A stretch of DNA of 64,000 nt from Hafnia alvei (GTDB taxonomy: Bacteria > Pseudomonadota > Gammaproteobacteria > Enterobacterales > Enterobacteriaceae): contig NZ_OZ061315.1 in assembly GCF_964063325.1 (NCBI RefSeq), forward strand, positions 558,001 to 622,000, read 5' to 3'. Made by a program: the position numbers and the translations under genes. Below the pieces are notes generated by a model. The model had not been told where the DNA came from. It worked only from the letters and a program-made list of their open reading frames with translations, and did not search any database. Positions 9,074 through 16,920 of this stretch are shown one piece after another; position 1 is the first letter of the stretch; each line of letters opens with the position of its first letter.

Positions 9074-9481
9074 ATTTAAGTGCGAGAAACGTTAAGTCGG
9101 TCACTATAGCGTTCAAACCGGCAAGGGGATGATTTTACCACCTTGCCCATAAAATGAATATGTTAGCGGGGACTTTGGCTATGTCATCGGTATTCGTAAA
9201 TGGAATGTTATTAAAATGATGTTGTTGTGATGTAAAATAAGGGTGTAATGTAATGGCCGGGTAATGAGCTGTGATAAGCGCGCAACGAATTCCTACTCTG
9301 TGGCCCTATATCTTTCATGCATAAGCTATTTTTTATTATAAACCTTGCAGTAGGACATGGAATTAGTGCTTCATATCCCAATCTTTGTGTTAACAGATTG
9401 TTTTTTAAGACATGATGGACTAAGGTGCGCGGTAATGCATTCACGGCACTCTTAAATTAAAGATAAATCAAGGAGTATAGA
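9074..9481. other. Divergent argR-mdh intergenic region
   Basis: About 400 bp of A/T-rich sequence without a credible gene. It should hold the mdh promoter. A strong ribosome site (AAGGAG) sits 9 bases before the mdh ATG. I could not assign a confident -35/-10 pair or a named regulator site. Confidence 0.5.
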
Positions 9482-10420
9482 ATGAAAGTTGCAGTTCTCG
9501 GCGCAGCCGGCGGTATTGGTCAGGCTTTAGCCCTTCTTCTCAAAACTCAGCTTCCTTCCGGTTCAGAACTCTCCCTTTATGACATTGCGCCGGTCACCCC
9601 AGGTGTCGCCGTCGATCTCAGCCACATCCCAACAGCCGTTAAAATCAAAGGTTTTAGCGGTGAAGATGCGCGTCCAGCTTTGGAAGGTGCGGATATCGTA
9701 TTGATTTCTGCGGGTGTTGCTCGTAAACCTGGAATGGATCGCTCCGACCTGTTTAATGTGAACGCCGGTATCGTACGTAATCTGATTGAGCAGGTTGCTA
9801 GCACCTGTCCTAAAGCTTGTGTAGGTATTATTACTAACCCAGTGAACACCACTGTAGCTATCGCGGCAGAAGTGTTGAAGAAAGCTGGTGTTTATAACAA
9901 AGATAAACTGTTCGGTATTTCTACGCTGGACGTTATCCGTTCAAATACTTTTGTTGGTGAATTGAAAGGTAAAAACCCGGCAGAAGTTGAAGTGCCTGTT
10001 ATTGGTGGCCACTCTGGCGTAACTATTTTGCCACTGCTGTCTCAGATCCCAGGTGTGAGCTTCACCGAGCAGGAAGTTGCCGATCTGACCAAACGTATCC
10101 AAAACGCGGGTACAGAGGTCGTTGAAGCTAAAGCCGGTGGCGGGTCAGCAACGCTGTCTATGGGCCAAGCTGCTGCACGTTTCGGTTTGTCTCTGGTTCG
10201 CGCTATGCAAGGCGAAAGCAACGTTGTGGAATGTGCATACGTTGAAGGTGATGGCAAATATGCTCGCTTCTTCGCACAGCCATTGCTGCTGGGTAAAGAA
10301 GGGATTGTTGAACGTAAATCTATTGGTACTTTGAGCGCTTTTGAACAAAAAGCGCTGGAAGGTATGTTAGATGTTCTGCATAAAGATATCGAACTGGGCG
10401 AAACCTTCGTTAACAAATAA
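9482..10420 (+). CDS. mdh: Malate dehydrogenase
   Basis: 312 residues, identical in length to E. coli Mdh. It oxidises malate to oxaloacetate with NAD in the TCA cycle. The NAD-binding loop GAAGGIGQ is at residues 7-14, the substrate arginines lie in 'ARKPGMDRSDLF', and the catalytic His is in 'IGGHSGVT' (about residue 177). Preceded by AAGGAGTATAG. The gene ends just before the convergent sfsB, and its transcription terminator appears to lie within the sfsB 3' end. Confidence 0.98.
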   Translation: MKVAVLGAAGGIGQALALLLKTQLPSGSELSLYDIAPVTPGVAVDLSHIPTAVKIKGFSGEDARPALEGADIVLISAGVARKPGMDRSDLFNVNAGIVRNLIEQVASTCPKACVGIITNPVNTTVAIAAEVLKKAGVYNKDKLFGISTLDVIRSNTFVGELKGKNPAEVEVPVIGGHSGVTILPLLSQIPGVSFTEQEVADLTKRIQNAGTEVVEAKAGGGSATLSMGQAAARFGLSLVRAMQGESNVVECAYVEGDGKYARFFAQPLLLGKEGIVERKSIGTLSAFEQKALEGMLDVLHKDIELGETFVNK

Positions 10421-10473
10421 TTGTTGATGAAATACGGGTGGTCAATACACCCGTTTGCCTGTTCTATCTGAAT

Positions 10474-10785
10474 TTAACCGCCGGGCTTTATTGCTGGCGG
10501 TTTTATTTTTTTTGGCTTTCGTTGACGCATGAGTTGTTGTCTATCAATAAGCTGATGCGTTCTGATATCAAAATAGCGACTCGGCCATATTTCAGAAGGG
10601 TGTATCCCTAAGGCGTGAGCAATAATTAATTCGCCTTTTGGCCAAGGGCGAGTCAATGCGTTCGATAACGTAGTACTTGAGAGCCCTGAGGCTCTTGATA
10701 ACCCACTGAGCGTAATATTTCTTTTATGTAATGCAGCAATAATATCTGCATGATGCCAATCTTCTAGGCATTGACTCTCTGCCAT
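10474..10785 (-). CDS. sfsB: SfsB/Nlp, Ner-like DNA-binding regulator
   Basis: A 103-residue protein with a Ner/lambda-repressor-type helix-turn-helix. The pattern 'HHADIIAALHKRNITLSGLSR' then 'LSSTTLSNALTRPWPKGE' gives the two DNA-contacting helices, and the C-terminal tail is basic (RQRKPKKIKPP). E. coli sfsB (nlp) lies next to ispB and can stimulate maltose genes when overexpressed. Gene order ispB-sfsB is kept. The ATG at 10783-10785 is the only reasonable start. The physiological target is unclear. Confidence 0.88.
   Translation of the reverse strand: MAESQCLEDWHHADIIAALHKRNITLSGLSRASGLSSTTLSNALTRPWPKGELIIAHALGIHPSEIWPSRYFDIRTHQLIDRQQLMRQRKPKKIKPPAIKPGG
10476..10513 (+). terminator. mdh terminator overlapping the sfsB 3' coding end
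   Basis: Stem AACCGCC (10476-10482) / GGCGGTT (10496-10502), then a T-rich run. The hairpin DNA also encodes the last residues of sfsB on the other strand. A second hairpin, ACGGGTG / CACCCGT at 10433-10453, lies just before it. Confidence 0.75.
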
Positions 10786-10950
10786 AATTCATTCCTTTGC
10801 AATGACACATAAACAGGGGGAGAGAAATAAGGTTTGCGTGTATTGCTACTATCTAAAAACACTCTATAAATTTCAATTAATTTCCAATTATTTCAATAAT
10901 AAGAAACTCGTTATATTTATTCTATTTTTATGTTTTATAAGGTTTTTCAA

Positions 10951-10980
10951 TAAAAAAAAGAGCCTTTCGGCTCTTCTTTT
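10951..10980 (-). terminator. ispB terminator
   Basis: Stem AGAGCC / GGCTCT with loop TTTC. On the minus strand it is followed by a run of T (A-run at 10952-10958 on plus). Confidence 0.85.
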
Positions 10981-10998
10981 GTTTCTAAAAAAAGAAAA

Positions 10999-11970
10999 TT
11001 AGAATTTTCGATCTACTGCCATATTAGCGAGCCCAATCAGCGCATTCTTGTAGCTTGATTCTGGTAATGCTTGTAGCGCTAAGATCGCTTTATCAGCTTC
11101 TTCTTCGGCACGTTGGCGGGTATAGGTGAGTGAACCCACTTCATGCATTGTTTCAAGCACTGGCTCAAGCAAATGGCGCCCATTGCCTTCTTCGATGGCT
11201 TTACGGATCATCGCAGAATGCTCAGGTGAGCCATGCTTCATCGCATGCAGCAGAGGCAATGTTGGCTTTCCTTCGTTGAGGTCATCACCGGTATTTTTAC
11301 CCAGTGTTTTCCCATCTGCATCGTAATCCAAGAGATCGTCGATCAATTGGAATGCGGTGCCAAGATAGCGCCCATAGTCTTGTAAGGCGATTTCCTGCTC
11401 GTGCGTGGCTCCAGCAAGGATCGCCGAAGATTGCGCTGCTGCTTCAAACAAACGAGCCGTTTTGCTGTAGATAACGCGCATGTAGTTTTCTTCAGTGATG
11501 TTCGGATCGTTAACGTTCATCAACTGTAAAACTTCACCTTCAGCAATAACGTTAGTTGCTTCGGACATCAGCTCCAAAACGCGCAAAGACTGTAGGCTTG
11601 TCATCATCTGGAACGAACGGGTATAGATAAAATCACCGACCAAAACGCTGGCGGCGTTGCCGAAAGCCGCATTTGCCGTGGCTTTGCCACGTCGCATATC
11701 GGATTCATCGACCACATCGTCGTGCAGCAGCGTTGCGGTATGAATAAATTCAATTAACGCCGCGACGGTGATGTGTTTATCCCCTTCGTAATTTAATGCT
11801 CTAGCCGACAATACTGCGATCATCGGGCGAATCCGTTTACCTCCACCGCTGATAATGTAGTAGCCTAACTGGTTGATTAGACTAACTTCAGAGTTTAGTT
11901 GCTGAAGAATTGTTGCGTTTACATCCGCCATGTCCTGCGCGGTTAACTCAGTAATTTGTTCTAGGTTCAT
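10999..11970 (-). CDS. ispB: Octaprenyl diphosphate synthase
   Basis: 323 residues. It extends farnesyl diphosphate with isopentenyl units to make the C40 side chain of ubiquinone and menaquinone. Both Asp-rich prenyltransferase motifs are visible: LLHDDVVDESD (about residue 82) and LIDDLLDYDAD (about residue 208). 'GGGKRIRP' near the N-terminus binds substrate diphosphate. Divergent from rplU, as in E. coli. An essential enzyme in E. coli. Confidence 0.97.
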   Translation of the reverse strand: MNLEQITELTAQDMADVNATILQQLNSEVSLINQLGYYIISGGGKRIRPMIAVLSARALNYEGDKHITVAALIEFIHTATLLHDDVVDESDMRRGKATANAAFGNAASVLVGDFIYTRSFQMMTSLQSLRVLELMSEATNVIAEGEVLQLMNVNDPNITEENYMRVIYSKTARLFEAAAQSSAILAGATHEQEIALQDYGRYLGTAFQLIDDLLDYDADGKTLGKNTGDDLNEGKPTLPLLHAMKHGSPEHSAMIRKAIEEGNGRHLLEPVLETMHEVGSLTYTRQRAEEEADKAILALQALPESSYKNALIGLANMAVDRKF

Positions 11971-12129
11971 TGTATTAATTCAACTGTGTTTCCATTTTCC
12001 GCCAGGCGAAAGCCCGCATGTAGGCTGTCACAAGCCACCAACTATAGTATGATTGTACTTGAAAAACGTATTAGATAAACGGCGCGAAGAGAACTGTGTT
12101 TTTTTTCTTCTTTTCTCCTGATTCTACCC

Positions 12130-12158
12130 TTGTCTTCTGAATGATTTTTGCGTAGAAT
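12130..12158 (+). promoter_or_regulatory. Likely sigma-70 promoter of rplU-rpmA
   Basis: TTGTCT (12130-12135) and TAGAAT (12153-12158) are separated by 17 bp, followed by a ~65-base leader to the rplU ATG. Good match by eye; the start site is inferred. Confidence 0.6.
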
Positions 12159-12229
12159 TCGCGCCCTATTGTGAATATTTATAGCGCGTATTGGGCAACG
12201 AACCATGCGTGCGGAAATGCGGAGTTTAT

Positions 12230-12541
12230 ATGTACGCGGTTTTCCAAAGTGGTGGTAAACAACACCGAGTAAGCGAAGGTCAGACTATTCGCCTGGAAAA
12301 GCTGGACATCGCAACTGGTGAAACTGTTGAGTTTGACCAGATCCTGATGGTCGCCAATGGCGAAGACATCAAGATTGGCGTTCCATTTGTTTCTGGTGGC
12401 AAAGTTAAGGCTGAAATCGTTGCTCACGGTCGTGGCGAGAAAGTAACTATCGTTAAGTTCCGTCGTCGTAAGCATCATCGTAAGCAGCAGGGTCACCGTC
12501 AGTGGTTCACTGATGTTAAGATCACTGGTATCAGCGCTTAA
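12230..12541 (+). CDS. rplU: 50S ribosomal protein L21
   Basis: 103 residues, standard length. It begins MYAVFQSGGKQHRV, the L21 N-terminal signature, and has the basic 'KFRRRKHHRKQQGHRQ' rRNA-binding stretch near residue 75. A GGAG ribosome site (12221-12224) precedes the ATG at 12230; a longer upstream reading lacks support. It forms an operon with rpmA after an 18-base gap. Confidence 0.98.
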   Translation: MYAVFQSGGKQHRVSEGQTIRLEKLDIATGETVEFDQILMVANGEDIKIGVPFVSGGKVKAEIVAHGRGEKVTIVKFRRRKHHRKQQGHRQWFTDVKITGISA

Positions 12542-12559
12542 TTCTAGGAGAGCAGATTA

Positions 12560-12817
12560 ATGGCACATAAAAAGGCTGGCGGCTCGACTCGTAACGGTCG
12601 CGATTCAGAAGCTAAACGTCTGGGCGTAAAACGCTTTGGCGGCGAAGCAGTATTGGCAGGTAGCATCATCGTTCGTCAACGTGGTACTAAATTCCACGCT
12701 GGTAACAACGTAGGTTGCGGCCGTGACCACACTCTGTTTGCTTTGGCTGACGGTAAAGTCAAGTTCGAAGTTAAAGGCCCGAAAAACCGTAAGTTCATCA
12801 GCATCGTTGCTGAATAA
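12560..12817 (+). CDS. rpmA: 50S ribosomal protein L27
   Basis: 85 residues, starting MAHKKAGGSTRNGRDS. The flexible N-terminus reaches the peptidyl-transferase centre. The conserved 'GTKFHAGNNVGCGRDHTLFA' segment is present. Ribosome site TAGGAG lies before the ATG. A strong terminator follows; yhbE and obgE downstream may be partly read through. Confidence 0.98.
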   Translation: MAHKKAGGSTRNGRDSEAKRLGVKRFGGEAVLAGSIIVRQRGTKFHAGNNVGCGRDHTLFALADGKVKFEVKGPKNRKFISIVAE

Positions 12818-12841
12818 GTTTTTCGCGTCTAAATAGATGTA

Positions 12842-12872
12842 AGGCCCCGCAATAATCTTGCGGGGCTTTTTT
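12842..12872 (+). terminator. rpmA terminator
   Basis: Stem GCCCCGCAA / TTGCGGGGC with a TAATC loop, then six T. Confidence 0.92.
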
Positions 12873-12898
12873 ACGTTTAAGGCCACATCAGGCCAAGG

Positions 12899-13849
12899 AT
12901 GCTGAGTATGGAAAGCAATCAGAACGTCAAGGTGGGCATATGTCTTGCTCTCACTACGGCGGTTTTCTGGGGCGCATTGCCAATCGCGATGAAGCAGGTT
13001 TTACAGGTGATGGAGCCTTACACCATTGTCTGGTATCGCTTTTTGATTGCTTCAGTTGGATTGTTTTTCATTCTTTACTCACGTAAGCAACTGCCGCCGA
13101 TGCGTGTTTTTAAGCATCGACGCTGGCTGGTTCTGCTCATTATTGCGACCTGCGGCTTACTGGGTAACTTCGTTCTGTTCAGCAGTTCGTTGCAGTATTT
13201 AAGTCCTACGGCATCTCAGGTCATAGGTCAGCTATCTCCCGTTGGGATGATGTTTGCCAGTGTTCTGATTTTGAAAGAGAAGATGCGCATCACGCAGGTG
13301 ATCGGCGCATGTATGTTGATTAGCGGGCTGCTGTTGTTTTTTAACGTCAGCTTGAAAGAAATCTTTACCCAACTCACGGCTTATACGCTGGGCGTTATTC
13401 TCGGCGTCGGTGCTGCGATCGTTTGGGTAAGCTATGGTGTCGCTCAGAAAGTGCTGTTACGGCGATTAGCTTCACAACAGATCCTTTGGCTGTTGTACAC
13501 TTTATGTGCGATATGTTTATTTCCGTTGGCGAAGCCAGCGGTTATTTTTCAGCTGGATGGCTGGCAGTTAGCCTGCCTCATATTTTGTGGTGCCAACACG
13601 TTGATTGGTTATGGCGCGCTAGCAGAAGCTATGGCGCGCTGGCAGGCAGCTCAGGTCAGTGCGGTGGTGACGTTAACCCCGCTGTTTACCCTGATGTTCT
13701 CTGACTTGTTAGCTTTGGTATGGCCAGATATGTTCCTTCCTCCTTCGTTAAATACGGTGGGGTACATCGGAGCATTTGTGGTGGTAGCCGGAGCAATGTT
13801 TTCCGCGGTGGGTCACCGTTGGTGGCCGCGTCGGGCCGAACAAAACTAG
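12899..13849 (+). CDS. yhbE: YhbE, EamA/DMT-superfamily inner-membrane transporter
   Basis: 316 residues with two EamA repeats and about ten hydrophobic helices. Each repeat carries the family pattern, for example 'LSPTASQVIGQLSPVGMM' in the first and 'VSAVVTLTPLFTLMFSDLL' in the second. Position between rpmA and obgE equals E. coli yhbE. The substrate is unknown. Start is ATG 12899 (MLSMES) or ATG 12908 (MESNQ); the AAGG before 12899 sits close, so the second is a fair alternative. An obgE ribosome site follows its stop. Confidence 0.9.
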   Translation: MLSMESNQNVKVGICLALTTAVFWGALPIAMKQVLQVMEPYTIVWYRFLIASVGLFFILYSRKQLPPMRVFKHRRWLVLLIIATCGLLGNFVLFSSSLQYLSPTASQVIGQLSPVGMMFASVLILKEKMRITQVIGACMLISGLLLFFNVSLKEIFTQLTAYTLGVILGVGAAIVWVSYGVAQKVLLRRLASQQILWLLYTLCAICLFPLAKPAVIFQLDGWQLACLIFCGANTLIGYGALAEAMARWQAAQVSAVVTLTPLFTLMFSDLLALVWPDMFLPPSLNTVGYIGAFVVVAGAMFSAVGHRWWPRRAEQN

Positions 13850-13915
13850 CTAACAGCTTACACAGCTAGGTTGCTCAGCTTAAGCAGCCCGGTAAATGAT
13901 TTACGGAGACAGTAA

Positions 13916-15094
13916 ATGAAATTTGTAGATGAAGCAGCGATTCACATCGAAGCCGGTGATGGCGGCAATGGCTGCGTCAGCTTCCGCCGTGAAAAATATA
14001 TTCCGCGTGGCGGCCCAGACGGCGGCGATGGCGGTGACGGCGGCGATGTTTATCTGCTGGCCGATGAAAACCTGAATACCCTGATTGACTATCGTTTTGA
14101 GAAGTCTTTCCGTGCAGAACGCGGTCAGAACGGCCAAAGCCGTGACTGTACCGGTAAGCGCGGTAATGATATTACCGTTAAAGTTCCAGTCGGAACGCGC
14201 GTTGTCGATTTAGATACCGGCGAAGTTCTGGGCGATATGACTCGTCACGGCCAGAAGTTGATGGTCGGTAAAGGCGGCTGGCATGGATTGGGTAACACCC
14301 GTTTCAAATCATCCGTAAACCGTGCTCCGCGTCAAAAGACGATGGGGACCAAAGGCGACAAGCGCGATCTGAAATTAGAACTGCTGCTGCTGGCCGATGT
14401 GGGCATGCTGGGTCTGCCAAATGCCGGTAAATCCACCTTCATTCGCGCGGTTTCTGCTGCAAAACCAAAAGTCGCTGACTATCCATTTACCACGCTGGTG
14501 CCAAGCCTTGGCGTTGTGCGTATGGACCACGAAAAAAGTTTTGTGGTTGCGGATATCCCAGGTCTGATTGAAGGGGCCTCTGAAGGCGCTGGTTTGGGGA
14601 TCCGATTCCTCAAGCATTTGGAGCGTTGCCGCGTGCTGTTGCACCTGATTGACTTAGCGCCTATTGATGAAAGCGATCCTATCGAGAACGCGAAAGTGAT
14701 CATCAACGAGCTGGGCCAATACAGCGAAAAACTGTCTCAGAAGCCACGCTGGCTAGTTTTCAACAAGATCGACATCCTTGATCCTGAAGAAGCAAAACAA
14801 CGCGCACAGGCGATTGCAGACGCTCTGGGCTGGGAAGACAAGCACTATCTGATTTCTGCGGCTAACCGTGAAGGCGTTAACGCGCTGTGCTGGGACGTTA
14901 TGCACTTCCTAGACACACAACCACGCGACGCTGAAGTGGAAGAAGAGAAAGAAAAAGCTAAGAAAGCCGAGTTCATGTGGGATGACTATCATCGCGAACA
15001 GTTGGAACAGGCTGAAGCCGAGGCCGACGAAGACTGGGATGATGATTGGGATGAAGATGACGACGAAGGCGTCGAAATCATTTATCAGAAGTAA
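13916..15094 (+). CDS. obgE: Obg GTPase, ribosome assembly and stress
   Basis: 392 residues. The glycine-rich Obg fold occupies about residues 1-158 (GGDGGNGCVSFRREKYIPRG). The GTPase domain follows, with G1 GLPNAGKS, switch region 'YPFTTLVPSLG', G3 DIPGLIEGAS, and G4 NKID. A very acidic C-terminal tail ends the protein. It binds 50S particles and couples ribosome assembly to growth. Ribosome site GGAG precedes the ATG at 13916. E. coli yhbE-obgE order is kept. Confidence 0.97.
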   Translation: MKFVDEAAIHIEAGDGGNGCVSFRREKYIPRGGPDGGDGGDGGDVYLLADENLNTLIDYRFEKSFRAERGQNGQSRDCTGKRGNDITVKVPVGTRVVDLDTGEVLGDMTRHGQKLMVGKGGWHGLGNTRFKSSVNRAPRQKTMGTKGDKRDLKLELLLLADVGMLGLPNAGKSTFIRAVSAAKPKVADYPFTTLVPSLGVVRMDHEKSFVVADIPGLIEGASEGAGLGIRFLKHLERCRVLLHLIDLAPIDESDPIENAKVIINELGQYSEKLSQKPRWLVFNKIDILDPEEAKQRAQAIADALGWEDKHYLISAANREGVNALCWDVMHFLDTQPRDAEVEEEKEKAKKAEFMWDDYHREQLEQAEAEADEDWDDDWDEDDDEGVEIIYQK

Positions 15095-15118
15095 TCCTGC
15101 TTCGTTTGTTTGTTAAGC

Positions 15119-15146
15119 AAAAGGCTGCCAATGGCAGCCTTTTTCA
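15119..15146 (+). terminator. obgE terminator (usable by pmrB in reverse)
   Basis: Stem AAGGCTGCC / GGCAGCCTT with an AAT loop and flanking A and T tracts. Confidence 0.85.
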
Positions 15147-15159
15147 TGCCGTTAATCTA

Positions 15160-16224
15160 TTAGCGAGCGAGGATATCATGAGGTAGCCAGCAGTTAGCGA
15201 TAAGCCCTGTGCCGGTTTCAACATTTTTGAGCGTCAGTTTCCCTTGATGCAACTGAACGATTCTAATCACAATGTTTAAGCCTAACCCACTGCCGCCGTA
15301 GCGTTGATCCATACGACGAAATGCCTGTGTCAGTTCGCCAGCTTTAGATTCATCAATCCCACATCCCTGATCGATAACCTTGAGTTCAACGCCTTTCTCA
15401 TTGCTGACCGTTTTGATTCGAATCGTTGAATGTTCAGGGCTATAGCGATGGGCGTTCTCAACGAGGTTGCGTAGCATCAATCGTATTAGAACCGCATCGC
15501 CAAGAACCTGTGCAGGCTCTGGCGCGTCGATTTCTAAGGTCTGATGCCTCAATGCCAGCATTTCGGTGATTTCGCTCTTGAGCGGTGGAATCACATCCTG
15601 TGTTAGATCTATGGTTTGATAATGACCGCTAGCAAAATTTTGCCCCGCGCGCGACAGCATCAGTAACTGCTCAACGGTGTGCATTAGCTGGTCAATACGA
15701 GTCACTAAAGCGCGTGCTTCAGGCACACCGCCTTGCTCTAGCAGCTCTAAGTGCAAACGAATACCGGCTAAAGGCGTGCGTAGTTCATGCGCCGCATCAG
15801 CGGTAAATAACCGCTCTTGCTGAATAGTGTGACTAAGACGGGCAAATAACTGATTCAACGTGCCGGTAACCGCGGCAATCTCTTGCATATTACTATCAAT
15901 AATAATCGGTGTGAGATTGTCTGCGGAGCGTTTGTCGAGCCTCTGTTGCAGCTTATTGAGGGGGCGAATTATCCAACTGATGGCAATAGCAGATAGAATT
16001 AACGTGAAAGACATCATGACCAGTGAGGGAACCAGCAGCGAAGCGATTGCTTCTCTGATCTCTTTTTCTACATGTGCATCACGTGCTTTTGCACTTAGCG
16101 TTTCATTGACCAGAAAACCGATTTGCTCGCGGCTTTCGTGCCAAAGCCAGAGTGCGCTTGCGAGCTGGGTTACCAGTAAAATCAGCGCCAGCATAATTAA
16201 CAGACTGCGCCGCATGCTAATCAT
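15160..16224 (-). CDS. basS: PmrB (BasS) sensor histidine kinase
   Basis: 354 residues. TM1 is about residues 6-27 and TM2 about 63-86, enclosing a ~35-residue periplasmic loop. That loop begins WLWHESREQI and ends KEIREAIASLLVP, very like Salmonella PmrB. It has two ExxE motifs (E30-E33 and E55-E58), the feature tied to Fe(III)/Al(III) sensing. HAMP follows, then the H-box AAHELRTPL with H146, N-box 'LRNLVENAHRYS', and G-boxes DQGCGID and GGSGLGLNI. It should phosphorylate the adjacent regulator and control lipid A modification. The start ATG overlaps the regulator stop (ATGA). Confidence 0.92.
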   Translation of the reverse strand: MISMRRSLLIMLALILLVTQLASALWLWHESREQIGFLVNETLSAKARDAHVEKEIREAIASLLVPSLVMMSFTLILSAIAISWIIRPLNKLQQRLDKRSADNLTPIIIDSNMQEIAAVTGTLNQLFARLSHTIQQERLFTADAAHELRTPLAGIRLHLELLEQGGVPEARALVTRIDQLMHTVEQLLMLSRAGQNFASGHYQTIDLTQDVIPPLKSEITEMLALRHQTLEIDAPEPAQVLGDAVLIRLMLRNLVENAHRYSPEHSTIRIKTVSNEKGVELKVIDQGCGIDESKAGELTQAFRRMDQRYGGSGLGLNIVIRIVQLHQGKLTLKNVETGTGLIANCWLPHDILAR

Positions 16225-16883
16225 AATTGACTTTCCAGTCGATAGCCTACGCTGCGAACTGTTTTAATCCGTTCTTTGCCCAGTTTACGGCGAAGATTAT
16301 GGATATGGACTTCTAGCGTGTTTGAACTTAAATCGTCCTGCCAAGAATAAAGATCCTGCTGTAAGATCTCACGGTTCACCGTTTGGCCTGCACGCATCAT
16401 GAGGCGTGATAACAGGGCGAACTCTTTAGGTGTGAGCTCAATTTGCTGACCTGCGAAAGTTACCTGCTGTGTTGAGAGGTTAAGAATAATGTTCTCAACC
16501 TGCAGTAGGTTATCGCTATGTCCTTGAAAGCGACGAATTAATGCGCGGACGCGGGCTTGAAGCTCCACTAGAGCGAAAGGTTTTACCAGATAGTCATCAG
16601 CTCCGGCGTCTAATCCGTCAACACGATCTTCAATAGCATCGCGTGCGGTGAGTATCAGAACCGGTACGTCTACACCGCTGCGTCGCCATTGGCGGAGCAG
16701 GGATGCACCGTCTTGATCGGGCAATCCAAGATCAAGAATGATTAAGCTATATTGTCCAACTTGCACCAGGCTTTTTGCTTGAGCCGCCGTAGCGGCACAA
16801 TCACAGGCGTAACTTTCGTTAGCGAGGGCTTTTGCAAGCCCCTGCTGGATGAGTTCGTCATCTTCAACAATCAGTATTTTCAT
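16221..16883 (-). CDS. basR: PmrA (BasR) response regulator, OmpR family
   Basis: 220 residues from the ATG at 16883 (MKILIVEDDE); a TTG 15 bases upstream is a less likely start. The receiver domain (1-120) has the acidic pair ED/D7-9, phospho-acceptor D51 in 'ILDLGLPDQDG', and the conserved Lys in 'DYLVKPF'. The C-terminal winged helix ends 'HIHNLRRKLG...RSVGYRL'. It is translated just before pmrB with a 4-base overlap. Known PmrA targets change lipid A with aminoarabinose or phosphoethanolamine; none is in this window. The location between obgE and dacB differs from E. coli. Confidence 0.92.
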   Translation of the reverse strand: MKILIVEDDELIQQGLAKALANESYACDCAATAAQAKSLVQVGQYSLIILDLGLPDQDGASLLRQWRRSGVDVPVLILTARDAIEDRVDGLDAGADDYLVKPFALVELQARVRALIRRFQGHSDNLLQVENIILNLSTQQVTFAGQQIELTPKEFALLSRLMMRAGQTVNREILQQDLYSWQDDLSSNTLEVHIHNLRRKLGKERIKTVRSVGYRLESQL

Positions 16884-16920
16884 AGCACTTAGCTTCAAAT
16901 AGCCTGTTATTTAGATTTCA

